This document shows positions 1 to 8,069 of a DNA stretch of 64,000 nucleotides, piece by piece; the stretch's first letter is position 1, and each line of letters opens with the position of its first letter. The notes under the pieces were generated by a model, which was not told the origin of the DNA, did not search any database, and saw only the letters and a program-made list of their open reading frames with translations. The stretch comes from Achromobacter seleniivolatilans (GTDB taxonomy: Bacteria > Pseudomonadota > Gammaproteobacteria > Burkholderiales > Burkholderiaceae_B). The stretch lies in the NCBI RefSeq assembly GCF_030864005.1, contig NZ_CP132976.1:6386001-6450000 (forward strand). The letters are read 5' to 3'. The position numbers were made by a program, and so were the translations under genes.

Positions 1-235
1 GGTCGCGGTGGTGGTTTCGCTGCACCAGGTGGAAGTTGCGCTGCGCTACTGCCCCCGCGTGGTGGCGTTGCGTCACGGCAAGGTGGTCTATGACGGCCCG
101 TCCGCCGACCTGACCCCGGAAATGCTGCGTGACCTGTACGGCTCTGAACTGAGTGAACTGCTACCCGAATACGCGCCTTACGTCCCCGTTGTGCCGGGCG
201 TGGCGCCGTTGTCCCGCCTGGCGCAAGCCGCCTGA
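1..235 (+). CDS. phnC: Phosphonate ABC transporter ATP-binding protein, C-terminal fragment
   Basis: This is the 3' end of a gene cut by the window edge; the frame is open from base 2 to a TGA at 233-235. The visible part is an ABC ATPase tail: the H-loop segment SLHQVEVA, then the [10 protein letters not shown] strand typical of importer ATPases, and an Ala/Pro-rich C-terminus. The Walker A, signature and Walker B motifs lie upstream of the window. Identity as PhnC rests mainly on the following phnD and phnE, which complete a PhnCDE phosphonate/phosphite importer energised at the inner membrane. The gap to phnD is 42 bp, consistent with one operon. Confidence 0.85.
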   Translation, partial: VAVVVSLHQVEVALRYCPRVVALRHGKVVYDGPSADLTPEMLRDLYGSELSELLPEYAPYVPVVPGVAPLSRLAQAA

Positions 236-277
236 TTCCTGGCCCTGTCTCTGCCCTTACATACCCCGGAGTTTTCC

Positions 278-1261
278 ATGCTACGCAGAACCTTCGTCAC
301 CCTGATCGCCGCCGCCGCGCTGTCTGCGCAGGCCTACGCGCAAGACGCCAAGACGTTGAACTTCGGCATCATCTCGACCGAGTCGTCGACCAATCTGAAG
401 TCCGTCTGGCAACCCGTTATTGATGACCTGAGCCGCGCTATCGGCGTGCCGGTCAAGCCGTTCTTCGCCTCGGACTACGCTGGCATCATCGAAGGCATGC
501 GCTTTAACAAGGTGCAAATGGGCTGGTTTGGCAACAAATCGGCCATCGAGGCGGTGGACCGGGCCAAGGGTGAAGTGTTCGCCTCGGTCATCGACAAGGA
601 CGGCAACCCGGGCTATTGGTCGCTCCTGATCGTCAACAAGGACAGCAACCTGAAGACCTTGGACGACGTGTTGAAAAACGGCGCCAAGCTGAGCTACGGC
701 GCGGGTGATCCGAACTCCACGTCCGGCACCGCCGTGCCGGGGTATTACCTGTGGGCTGCCAACAAGATTGAACCCAAGACCTTCTTCAAGACGGTCCGCG
801 CCAGCAACCACGAAGCCAACCTGCTGTCGGTCATCAACAAGCAGGTGGATGTGGCCGTCAACAACACCGAAGCGCTGGAGCGCTATCGCCTGAACACTGG
901 CAAGGACGCCAACGACAGCGTGCGCGTGTTGTGGAAGTCGCCGCTGATTCCGGCGGACCCCCTGGTCGTGCGCAGCGATCTGCCTGCTGATCTGAAGGCG
1001 CGCATCCGCGACTTCTTCCTGAACTACGGCAAGGGCAAGGATGCGGAACGTGAAATGGCCAACCTGAAGGCGCTGACCTATCAGGGCTTCCGTGCGTCGG
1101 ACAACCAGCAACTGGTGCCGATCCGTCAGATTGAACTGGCGCGCGAAAAGGCCAAGGTAGAAGCCGACACCACGCTGGGCCAGGCCGAAAAGCAAAAGCA
1201 ATTGGCTGAACTGGACGGTAAGTTGGCCAGCCTGGGGCAACCCGCAAGCGCCAAGCAATAA
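278..1261 (+). CDS. phnD: Phosphonate ABC transporter substrate-binding protein PhnD
   Basis: Periplasmic binding protein of 327 aa that captures alkyl- or aminoalkylphosphonates for PhnCE. A Sec signal peptide covers about residues 1-21 (LRRTFVTLIAAAALSAQAYA), followed by the PhnD/SBP start TLNFGIISTESS. The segment ADPLVVRSDLPADLK is typical of PhnD-family proteins, and length is normal. The ATG has a GGAG-type ribosome site about 8 bp upstream. The C-terminal 40 residues are Lys/Gln/Ala-rich and probably helical. A long perfect hairpin follows the stop codon before phnE, which could keep this soluble component in excess over the membrane subunit. The exact ligand cannot be read from sequence. 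Confidence 0.93.
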   Translation: MLRRTFVTLIAAAALSAQAYAQDAKTLNFGIISTESSTNLKSVWQPVIDDLSRAIGVPVKPFFASDYAGIIEGMRFNKVQMGWFGNKSAIEAVDRAKGEVFASVIDKDGNPGYWSLLIVNKDSNLKTLDDVLKNGAKLSYGAGDPNSTSGTAVPGYYLWAANKIEPKTFFKTVRASNHEANLLSVINKQVDVAVNNTEALERYRLNTGKDANDSVRVLWKSPLIPADPLVVRSDLPADLKARIRDFFLNYGKGKDAEREMANLKALTYQGFRASDNQQLVPIRQIELAREKAKVEADTTLGQAEKQKQLAELDGKLASLGQPASAKQ

Positions 1262-1270
1262 GTCTTGCCG

Positions 1271-1306
1271 CAGGAGCTGGCGCGCCGCAGGGCGCGCCAG
1301 CTCCTG
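1271..1306 (+). repeat. Intercistronic hairpin between phnD and phnE
   Basis: The 16-base arms (1271-1286 and 1291-1306) are perfect reverse complements around the 4-base loop GCAG. No U-tract follows, and phnE begins 34 bp downstream, so this is better read as an RNA-stabilising or partial-attenuation element than as a rho-independent terminator. Binding-protein genes often carry such a hairpin just after the stop codon, which raises their expression relative to the permease. Confidence 0.75.
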
Positions 1307-1340
1307 CCCATCTGAATCTTCTTAAGCGGATTGTCCCTCA

Positions 1341-2135
1341 ATGAATCTAGCCACGCACTCATCTCGCCTGCCTGCTGCGCCGCGCTCGTCGTTGCCCGTC
1401 CTGCTTGTGTGGGCCGTTGTGTTAGCGCTGCTTGTCATGTCGTGGCAGGGCGCCGACATGCGGCCCATGGATCTGCTGCGTGATTCGGGCAACATGGCCC
1501 AATTCGCCGCCGACTTTTTCCCGCCCAATTTCCGCGACTGGCGCATGTACCTGGACGAGATGATCGTCACGGTGCAGATCGCGGTGTGGGGTACGTTCCT
1601 GGCGGTTGTGCTGGCGGTGCCGTTGGGCCTGCTGTGCTCATCCAACATGGTCCCCGCCTGGGTCTACCAGCCGATGCGCCGCCTGATGGACGCGTGCCGC
1701 GCCATCAACGAAATGGTGTTTGCGATGCTGTTCATCGTGGCCGTCGGGCTGGGTCCGTTTGCCGGTGTGCTGGCCTTGTGGGTGCACACCACGGGCGTGC
1801 TGGCCAAGCTGTTCTCAGAAGCCGTGGAAGCCATTGATCCGCGCCCCGTCGAAGGCGTGCGTGCAACCGGCGCAAACGCTCTGGAAGAGATTGTTTACGG
1901 CGTGATTCCGCAAGTGCTGCCGCTGTGGATTTCGTATTCGCTGTACCGATTTGAATCCAACGTGCGGTCGGCATCGGTGGTTGGCATCGTAGGCGCGGGC
2001 GGCATCGGCACCGTGCTGTGGGAAATCATCCGCAGCTTCCGTTATGCGGAAACCTGCGCGGTGATGATCATCATCGTGGCATTTGTGATTGTGATCGACA
2101 TGCTGTCGTCGCGAATCCGGCGTGCGCTGATTTAG
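1341..2135 (+). CDS. phnE: Phosphonate ABC transporter permease PhnE
   Basis: Inner-membrane permease of 264 aa pairing with PhnC and PhnD. Hydrophobic segments are visible near residues 16-34, 75-100, 125-150 and 235-258. The cytoplasmic coupling loop has the expected form, [20 protein letters not shown] (about 173-192), followed by [18 protein letters not shown], a PhnE-family hallmark. The ATG has only a weak ribosome site and lies 79 bp after phnD behind the hairpin. Only one phnE is present, whereas some loci carry two. A strong terminator follows at 2203-2228, so the uptake operon ends here. Confidence 0.92.
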   Translation: MNLATHSSRLPAAPRSSLPVLLVWAVVLALLVMSWQGADMRPMDLLRDSGNMAQFAADFFPPNFRDWRMYLDEMIVTVQIAVWGTFLAVVLAVPLGLLCSSNMVPAWVYQPMRRLMDACRAINEMVFAMLFIVAVGLGPFAGVLALWVHTTGVLAKLFSEAVEAIDPRPVEGVRATGANALEEIVYGVIPQVLPLWISYSLYRFESNVRSASVVGIVGAGGIGTVLWEIIRSFRYAETCAVMIIIVAFVIVIDMLSSRIRRALI

Positions 2136-2202
2136 CAGGGGGAATGGCGGCCGCGATTTGCTTCGTCCGAGTCGGAAAATGACTCTGCCGCCATTGAAAT
2201 CC

Positions 2203-2228
2203 AGCCCCATCAAATGGGGCTATTTTTT
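2203..2228 (+). terminator. Rho-independent terminator of phnCDE
   Basis: AGCCCCAT (2203-2210), loop CAA, ATGGGGCT (2214-2221), then ATTTTTT. This is a textbook intrinsic terminator for the + strand operon. It overlaps the last bases of the convergent GAF gene. Confidence 0.9.
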
Positions 2229-2738
2229 GGCTGCTTGCCGCAGCGCCAGAAACGCGGGCAGCGCCAGCACGCCGGCCAGCCGGGCGCTGTCGATATCGGC
2301 TTCCGAAATTTTGGGACGTGTCATCAGGAAGTTCACGGTGCCCAGGCACTCTCTGTTGTAGACCACCGGAATGTTGATGACCGATTGCAGCCCCAGGTCC
2401 CGGATCGCGTCGTGGTCGTCGAAGAACTCGCGAATCGCCTCTACTCCTTCGCCAACGAAAATACGTTGTTCAAGCAATACGTGGCGGCCCCAAGGCGTGC
2501 CGCGCTTGTCTTTGCTGCCGCCGGGTGGATAGGCTTGCGGATTTGAACTGTGCAGGCGCACGACGCGCATAGCGTCCGCGTCGTAGCGGTTGACCGTGCA
2601 TAAGGAGTGTTCAAGCGAGGCGCGGGCATAGATATCGATGGCCAGAAACGCCGCCGCCATGTCGGCAGTGGCGTAGGCTTGGGCGACCGTCTGCACGCCG
2701 GCATCAGCCGGCATTGCGCTAGTGGTTGCAGCTGTCAT
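2220..2738 (-). CDS. GAF-domain protein
   Basis: Stand-alone GAF-domain protein of 172 aa. The domain spans about residues 28-165: an N-terminal helix with LEHSLCTVNRYDADAMRVVR, a variable loop rich in Gly/Pro, then the central QRIFVGEGVEAIREFF and the core strands LGLQSVINIPVVYNRECLGTVNF. GAF domains bind small ligands and usually signal to an attached output domain, but none is fused here. The ATG overlaps the stop of the upstream Bug receptor gene (ATGA), so the two are translationally coupled. A role in sensing or handling the Bug ligand is only an inference from this coupling. Confidence 0.75.
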   Translation of the reverse strand: MTAATTSAMPADAGVQTVAQAYATADMAAAFLAIDIYARASLEHSLCTVNRYDADAMRVVRLHSSNPQAYPPGGSKDKRGTPWGRHVLLEQRIFVGEGVEAIREFFDDHDAIRDLGLQSVINIPVVYNRECLGTVNFLMTRPKISEADIDSARLAGVLALPAFLALRQAAKK

Positions 2739-3709
2739 TCAGCGGTGATTCCCAGTTCCTTGATCAGCTTTCCGTATTTATCCGCGTCGCGCGTCAAAAT
2801 CTGGCCAAACTGTTCCGGCGTGGTTTCGGTCAGCAGCACGCCCATATCGCCCATCTTCTTGATTACGTCGGGGCGCTTCAAAATCAGATTGATCTCGTGA
2901 TTCAAACGAGCGGTCAGCTCGGGGGGCATGCCCGCCGGGCCGAACGCGCCGTACCAGACCGACAACTCGTAGCCCGGCAACGTTTCTGCGACCGTGGGTA
3001 CTTCAGGCAGCAGGGGAGAACGTTGTTCCTCGGTCACGCCCAAAAGCTTTAGCTTGCCGCTTTGCACATGTGGCAGGGTTTGAGTGCCGGCGCTGAACAA
3101 CACCTGCGTACGGCCAGCCACGGTATCCAGCACCGCGGGCGCACCGCCACGATAGGGGATGTGCATCATCTTCACACCCGCCGTCTTTTCGAACAGCGCT
3201 GCGCTGAGGTGGTTGGTCGAGCCTTGGCCAGCCGAGGCATAAGCTACCGTGTCCGGCCGTTCTTTGACGTAGGCGATGAATTCCTTCACGTTATTGACCG
3301 GCACCGAAGGGTGCACAACCATCGTGTTGGTGACCAGCGCCAGTTCTGCAATCGGCGTGAAGTCCTTCACGCCATCAAACGGCATATTGGAATACAGAGC
3401 CTGGTTCATCGTGTGGGTGCTCATAGAGCCCACCAGCAACGTGTAGCCATCCGGCTTGGCCCGCGCAACGAAGGTGGTGCCGATGTTGCCGGAGGCGCCC
3501 GAACGGTTTTCGACGATGACCGGCTGGCCCAATGATTGCGTCAGGCCCTCGGACAGCACACGCGCCAGGATGTCGGTGGATCCGCCGGCAGCCCATGGCA
3601 CGATCAGGGTGATGGGTTTCTCTGGCCATGCGGCTTGAGAGAGTGCGGGCGCGGTCATTGCCAGGCCGAGTGCGCAAGCGCGCAGCAGTCGTTTGAAGTG
3701 CGGTGTCAT
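2735..3709 (-). CDS. Bug-family (TctC) tripartite tricarboxylate receptor
   Basis: Periplasmic solute-binding protein of 324 aa. A signal peptide (about residues 1-26, ending SQAA) precedes the Bug signature WPEKPITLIVPWAAGGSTD, then IVENRSGASGNIGTTFVARAKPDGYT and the typical end DKYGKLIKELGITAE. Bug proteins bind organic acids or amides in Bordetella-like bacteria and are often orphans without TctAB, as here. It lies 57 bp downstream of the gamma-glutamyltransferase-like gene on the same strand and overlaps the GAF gene, so GGT-like, Bug and GAF probably form one operon. The ligand may therefore be a gamma-glutamyl or related amide, which is speculative. Confidence 0.9.
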   Translation of the reverse strand: MTPHFKRLLRACALGLAMTAPALSQAAWPEKPITLIVPWAAGGSTDILARVLSEGLTQSLGQPVIVENRSGASGNIGTTFVARAKPDGYTLLVGSMSTHTMNQALYSNMPFDGVKDFTPIAELALVTNTMVVHPSVPVNNVKEFIAYVKERPDTVAYASAGQGSTNHLSAALFEKTAGVKMMHIPYRGGAPAVLDTVAGRTQVLFSAGTQTLPHVQSGKLKLLGVTEEQRSPLLPEVPTVAETLPGYELSVWYGAFGPAGMPPELTARLNHEINLILKRPDVIKKMGDMGVLLTETTPEQFGQILTRDADKYGKLIKELGITAE

Positions 3710-3766
3710 AGTGTGTTTACCCCTTGTGTAAGTGCCGGTCTGTGCGCCGGCTGAATTGAAATGGAT

Positions 3767-5602
3767 TTATCGCCCGACGGCATACCCTTGCATGCCGCGC
3801 GGGTTGGCGCCCGCGCGCAATAGCAGGCCGCCACCGGCTGCGGGCTCGCGCGTGCAGGCGCTGACCCGGCCTTCAGACCAGGGCGGGCCAACCTTGACGT
3901 CATGTCCCGCGGCCCGCAGCGCTTCTATCGTGGACTCCGGCAGGCGGGACTCCACGGTCAAGCGGTTCAAAACTTGGGTGCGTGGCCAGAACGAACCGGG
4001 GAAGTGATCGATGTGCCAGGAAGGCGCGTCGATGGCTTCTTGCAGGTTCATGCCCATCGCATGGCGCAGGAAAAACGCCACCGTCCATTGGTCTTGTTGA
4101 TCGCCGCCCGGTGTGCCGAATGCCATGTATGGCAGACCGTCGCGTAAAACCAGCCCGGGCGACAAGGTGGTGCAGGGGCGCTTTCCGGGCTGCAACTGGC
4201 CCGCAACGCCATCATCCAGCCAGGTCATTTGCAGCCGGGTCGTCAACGGGAAGCCCAATGCGGGCACGACCGGGCTGGACGACAGCCAACCGCCGGACGG
4301 GGTGGCAGCCACCATGTTGCCGTCGCGATCGATGACGTCGATCTGGCAGGTATCTCCCACGAATATTTCCTTCGCCGCCCATTCGGCCACGGGTGGCAGA
4401 GTCGCGAACGTGGGTTCGCCGACTCCGAAGCGCGTGTCGGACGCAGCCAGGGTGCGCTCCGCGGCAGACCAATCGGGTAGAAGCGGGGCCATACCGGCCG
4501 GGCTTCCAGGTTGCAGAACGGCCGACGCTGCCGCTGTAATCCCGGCGGCGCGCTGTTGTGCATAGGTGTCGCTGAGCAGTTCGGCCAGGGGCACCTTGAC
4601 GAAATTGGGGTCGCCATACCAAGCGGCGCGATCGGCAAACGCCAGCTTGGCGGCTTCGGCGACGCGATGCACGAACTGCGGCGACGTCGGGTCCAAGCCA
4701 TCCATCTTGAGGTGGCGCAGGATTGCCAACTGCTGCAAGTGCACGGGCCCTTGTGACCAGACACCGCATTTGGCCACCGTGTAACGGCCGTATTGAACGG
4801 TGACTGGGTCGTCGTAGGTGGCTTGCCAGTCGGCCATGTCCGCCTTGCGCAGCAGCCCGCGATTGCGCTGTCCGGTGGTGTCGCGCACCGCTACTCTCGT
4901 GTAGTAGCTGTCGATCTCGTCGGCGACAAAGCCGCGATACCAGATGCCCAGCGCGGCATCGATGCGTCCGCAGCGGTCGCTGCTGGCCGCGTGCGCCTCG
5001 TCGAGTATCCGGGTATAGGTAGCCGCAATGGCGGGCGTACGGAACAGGGCGTCGGGCGCTGGCACGCCGCCGTCAGGCATCCAGACATCGCGCGAGCTGG
5101 TCCATTCTTCGCGGAACAGCGCCTGTACCGCCAGAATGGCTTGCGACACGCGTGGCACCAGAGGGAATCCGTTGCGCGCATAATCAATGGCCGGCCGCAA
5201 TACATCGGCCAGTTCCCAGGTGCCATAGTCGCGCAGCAGGGTCAGCCATGCGCCAAACGCGCCGGGTACGGTGGCAGGCAGCAAGCCGATGCCCGGCACC
5301 AGATCTACGCCCAGACCTCGAAAGTACGCAGGGGTTGCCAATGCTGGCGCCGGACCCTGGCCGCATAGCGCCCGCATGCGCTGTTCGTTTTCGCTCCAGA
5401 GCAAAATCGGCACTTCGCCGCCAGGGCCATTTAAGTGCGGTTCCACGATTTGCAATGTGAAGCCGCCCGCTACCGCAGCATCGTAGGCGTTGCCGCCGCG
5501 CTCCAGCACGCCCATGGCGACTTGCGACGCCAACCAATGCGTGGATGACACCACGCCGAATGTGCCGCGGATTTCAGGACGGGTGGTGAAAGATGCGTTC
5601 AT
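3767..5602 (-). CDS. Gamma-glutamyltransferase-family enzyme (Ntn hydrolase)
   Basis: Protein of 611 aa of the GGT family, which autoprocess at a Thr and transfer or hydrolyse gamma-glutamyl groups. The N-terminal half opens with STHWLASQVAMGVLERGGNA and has the GPGGEVPILLW segment. The nucleophile position is expected in GDTCQIDVIDRDGNMVAATP, the counterpart of the TTH-S-VVD motif of classical enzymes. The ending includes KRPCTTLSPGLVLRDG, GTPGGDQQDQW and AAGHDVKVGPPWSEGRV. There is no signal peptide, so it is probably cytoplasmic, unlike E. coli Ggt. It is the first gene of the GGT-Bug-GAF operon and is divergent from a LysR regulator. The substrate is unknown. Confidence 0.85.
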   Translation of the reverse strand: MNASFTTRPEIRGTFGVVSSTHWLASQVAMGVLERGGNAYDAAVAGGFTLQIVEPHLNGPGGEVPILLWSENEQRMRALCGQGPAPALATPAYFRGLGVDLVPGIGLLPATVPGAFGAWLTLLRDYGTWELADVLRPAIDYARNGFPLVPRVSQAILAVQALFREEWTSSRDVWMPDGGVPAPDALFRTPAIAATYTRILDEAHAASSDRCGRIDAALGIWYRGFVADEIDSYYTRVAVRDTTGQRNRGLLRKADMADWQATYDDPVTVQYGRYTVAKCGVWSQGPVHLQQLAILRHLKMDGLDPTSPQFVHRVAEAAKLAFADRAAWYGDPNFVKVPLAELLSDTYAQQRAAGITAAASAVLQPGSPAGMAPLLPDWSAAERTLAASDTRFGVGEPTFATLPPVAEWAAKEIFVGDTCQIDVIDRDGNMVAATPSGGWLSSSPVVPALGFPLTTRLQMTWLDDGVAGQLQPGKRPCTTLSPGLVLRDGLPYMAFGTPGGDQQDQWTVAFFLRHAMGMNLQEAIDAPSWHIDHFPGSFWPRTQVLNRLTVESRLPESTIEALRAAGHDVKVGPPWSEGRVSACTREPAAGGGLLLRAGANPRGMQGYAVGR

Positions 5603-5682
5603 GGTGACAGGCCGGGCGCGGAAAAGATGACTGAAGTATAGAGTTGTGAAATAACTGGTCTTATCTTTATTGGCATAATTGA

Positions 5683-5698
5683 ATAACCAAATGGTTAT
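5683..5698. promoter_or_regulatory. Inverted repeat, candidate LysR operator
   Basis: ATAACCA-AA-TGGTTAT is a perfect 7-bp inverted repeat in the 107-bp gap between the divergent GGT-like and LysR genes, 11 bp from the LysR start. A weaker related string, ATAAC-N5-TTAT, lies at about 5651-5664. The position suits an autoregulatory LysR site. Confidence 0.45.
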
Positions 5699-5709
5699 AG
5701 AGAAAAATT

Positions 5710-6687
5710 GTGAGCTGGGATGCTGCCCGACTGGCTAACCGCCTGAAACACCGCCATCTGGCGCTGCTGATCAATATTGCCAAACACGGGTCCCTGACCC
5801 GGGTGGCAGCCGCCACCGGTATCAGCCAGCCCGCGGTTACCAAAGCGCTGGCCGAGCTGGAAGATATTTTTGGCGCGCCGTTGTTCGTGCGGAGCGGCCG
5901 CGGCTTGCAACCCACGCCACTGGGCAGCTTGGCGTTGGTGCGTGCGCGTCACATGCAAAGCGATCTGGATGTCTGGGCTCGCGAAGTGGAGGCCTTGCAC
6001 GCAGGCCGCTCCGCGCACCTGCATGTGGGCGTGGTGCCATACGTGTCCAGCGTATTACTGGCGGCCGCCATCAGCAGGCTGCATCAGCGTCATGGGGTGA
6101 CACTGACCCTGCATCGCGCTACCACCGACCATCTGGTGCCAATGCTGCGCCGCCACGAACTGGACTGCATCATCAGCCGCGCGACGTCGACCGTGGCAGA
6201 GGACGATCTTAGCCATCGCATGCTGTACCGCCAGCGCCCGCGCCTGATTGCCTACAGCCGGCTAGCGCAGCGCCTGGCGCGCCGCAAGCCGGATTGGGCG
6301 TCTGTGGCAGAAATGGACTGGGTGCTGCCAGCGGCAAACACACCTACGCGGCAGCTCATCATGGAGCATTTCATCCGCGCCGGATTGCGCGCGCCGCAAC
6401 CCATATTGGAAGCCTATTCCACCGATGTGATTGAAGGCATGCTGACCACGAATGAAACGCTGATCTCTGTTGTGCCCGAGGACATTGCGCGCGAGCTCTG
6501 CCAGCGAGGAAAGCTGGGCATGGTGCCTTGGGATTTTGGTTGGGAACTGCCGCCGATCAATTTGATCCGGCGCAAACGCGTGCAGGTGTTGGAGGCGGAA
6601 GAACGCTTTTCCGAGATCCTGCTGGAAATGTGCAGTGATGCTGCGATGTTGGACGGCGTGGGCATACCGGCGCTGCCCTCGCTGTGA
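5710..6687 (+). CDS. LysR-family transcriptional regulator
   Basis: Protein of 325 aa with an N-terminal winged helix-turn-helix (about residues 8-66): LANRLKHRHLALLINIAKHG, TRVAAATGISQPAVTKALAE and FVRSGRGLQPTPLG. An effector domain of the periplasmic-binding fold follows (about 95-300). The start is GTG; no in-frame ATG lies near enough to preserve the DNA-binding domain. It is divergently placed from the GGT-Bug-GAF operon, which is its likely target. The extended N-terminus (SWDAARLANRL) resembles the GbpR/CbbR-like group found near Bug receptor genes. The inducer is unknown. Confidence 0.88.
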   Translation: MSWDAARLANRLKHRHLALLINIAKHGSLTRVAAATGISQPAVTKALAELEDIFGAPLFVRSGRGLQPTPLGSLALVRARHMQSDLDVWAREVEALHAGRSAHLHVGVVPYVSSVLLAAAISRLHQRHGVTLTLHRATTDHLVPMLRRHELDCIISRATSTVAEDDLSHRMLYRQRPRLIAYSRLAQRLARRKPDWASVAEMDWVLPAANTPTRQLIMEHFIRAGLRAPQPILEAYSTDVIEGMLTTNETLISVVPEDIARELCQRGKLGMVPWDFGWELPPINLIRRKRVQVLEAEERFSEILLEMCSDAAMLDGVGIPALPSL

Positions 6688-6736
6688 GCCGTGCTCAAAA
6701 GGCGTGCGGACTATTCAGCTGACCTATCCAGCCAAG

Positions 6737-7327
6737 CTATCCGGCCAACTTTTCCCGCGCAATGCCAAGCAACGCCGCCGCCGCCGCCTCTGGCTCGGCG
6801 TTGTTGCTGACCTGCACCAACCGGCACTGCGCTGGCACCGGAAAAGTCTGTGCCGCGCGCGCCAGCCGTTGCTCGATCTGATCGGCGCTTTCGCGGCCGC
6901 GGCCGGTCAGGCGGCGGGCCAGCAGGGCCGGGTCTACCGTGACTTCCACTGCGGTCAAGGCCGGATAACGAGCATGCGCCTGCGCCAAGTGGCCGCGCGA
7001 GCCGTTGATGATGACTGCGGCGCCGCAGGCCAGCCAGGTGTCGATTTCGATGCCGATACCGTAAGACAAACCATGACTGGTCCAACTCAGCGCAAAGCAG
7101 CCGAGCGCCGCGCGGCGGCTGAATTCTTCGGAAGTCAGGCGCAGTGCGTCCTCGGTGTCGCCGCTGTCGCGGGTGATGTAGCGGTGCGCCACCAGAACAG
7201 GCTCGTCGTCCCGCAAGTGGCCGCGCAACAGTCGCAGCAACGTGTCCTTGCCGCTGCCCGACGCGCCCATCAGGTAGATCAGGCGCGCGCCGTCAGCGGG
7301 TGCGGGGGCAGGCGGCTTGGAAGTCAT
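6737..7327 (-). CDS. phnN: Ribose 1,5-bisphosphate phosphokinase PhnN
   Basis: Protein of 196 aa that phosphorylates ribose 1,5-bisphosphate to PRPP, the last step of the C-P lyase pathway. It belongs to the guanylate-kinase-like P-loop fold with Walker A GASGSGKDTLLRLL (about residues 21-34). VLVAHRYITRDSGDTED, ALSWTSHGLSYGIG and VIINGSRGHLAQA match PhnN-type proteins. The ATG overlaps the stop of the DUF1045 gene by ATGA, so translation is coupled. It is the distal gene of phnM1-DUF1045-phnN. No clear terminator follows in the 49 bp before the LysR gene end, which converges on it. Confidence 0.92.
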   Translation of the reverse strand: MTSKPPAPAPADGARLIYLMGASGSGKDTLLRLLRGHLRDDEPVLVAHRYITRDSGDTEDALRLTSEEFSRRAALGCFALSWTSHGLSYGIGIEIDTWLACGAAVIINGSRGHLAQAHARYPALTAVEVTVDPALLARRLTGRGRESADQIEQRLARAAQTFPVPAQCRLVQVSNNAEPEAAAAALLGIAREKLAG

Positions 7328-8067
7328 GATGCGGCGGACCCGTGCAGATAGGCCGCGCCCGCGGCGTCGGCGTGGCTGCCGTCGAAGTGGTAGTGGCGCG
7401 CGGCGACAAAATCCGCGCCGGGTTCAGGCTGCACATAAATGCTGACCCCGGGCACCGGCATGGCCTGGCCGCGCAGCGGGTCGGCAAATGTTGCAATGCT
7501 CGCTTCCGCCTGCTCCAGTTCGCTGCCCGCGAGTTTGTTGGTCAGCGTAATGTGAAAGGTATAGGTGTCGAAGACATACGGATAACCCCAGCGCTCAAGC
7601 ATGGCTTGTTGCGCCGGACTGAGAGATTGCGGCTGCCGGCGAGCCATTTCTTCGGGGGTGAGCGGGGCGCGCAGGGCGTCCAGATTGCGCACAGCTGCGT
7701 CCGCCAGCGCTTGGATGCGCGCTTGACCGTCAACGTCGGCTTGCGCGATGCGCCAAGCCAGGAAGCCGCGGAGTTGCTCGCATTCCAATTCGATGGAGAA
7801 CGGGGTGACGCCGTCGACGAGCTCGCGCGCGGCCGCGTCCAACGCCTGGGGCGTGACGCCCGCGCGCAGACGGAAGGGCGGCTTTAACGTGGCATGCAGG
7901 CCATAGTGACGCGGCGCCTGGGTCCATTCCTGCGATTCGGCTGGCTGGCCGGGCAGCGGGGCGAGCCGGGCGCCGGTGTCGGCGCAGCGGCCCAGCCACC
8001 GGCTGCCTGTTGCACCCCAGGGGCCAGTGGGCGCCAGATACAGCGCGTAGCGATAGGCGAGCGGCAT
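7324..8067 (-). CDS. DUF1045 phosphonate-operon protein, candidate 2H phosphoesterase
   Basis: Protein of 247 aa of the DUF1045 family commonly seen in C-P lyase operons. The start chosen is the ATG at 8067 (MPLAYRYALYLAP), 2 bp after the phnM1 stop; a longer open frame upstream is only read-through into phnM1. Two H-x-T motifs stand out, HATL at residues 58-61 and HITL at 172-175, about 114 residues apart in strand-like contexts. That is the active-site signature of the 2H phosphoesterase superfamily, which acts on cyclic or 2',3'-type phosphates. Flanked by PhnM and PhnN, it could open 5-phosphoribosyl 1,2-cyclic phosphate, the job of PhnP, which is not in this window. This function is inferred, not shown. 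Confidence 0.85.
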   Translation of the reverse strand: MPLAYRYALYLAPTGPWGATGSRWLGRCADTGARLAPLPGQPAESQEWTQAPRHYGLHATLKPPFRLRAGVTPQALDAAARELVDGVTPFSIELECEQLRGFLAWRIAQADVDGQARIQALADAAVRNLDALRAPLTPEEMARRQPQSLSPAQQAMLERWGYPYVFDTYTFHITLTNKLAGSELEQAEASIATFADPLRGQAMPVPGVSIYVQPEPGADFVAARHYHFDGSHADAAGAAYLHGSAAS

Positions 8068-8069
8068 GG

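Noticed and set aside
281..1258. Long open frame antisense to phnD
   Set aside because: It mirrors the phnD reading frame and has His/Gln/Arg-rich content typical of GC-rich antisense shadows, with no ribosome site or domain.
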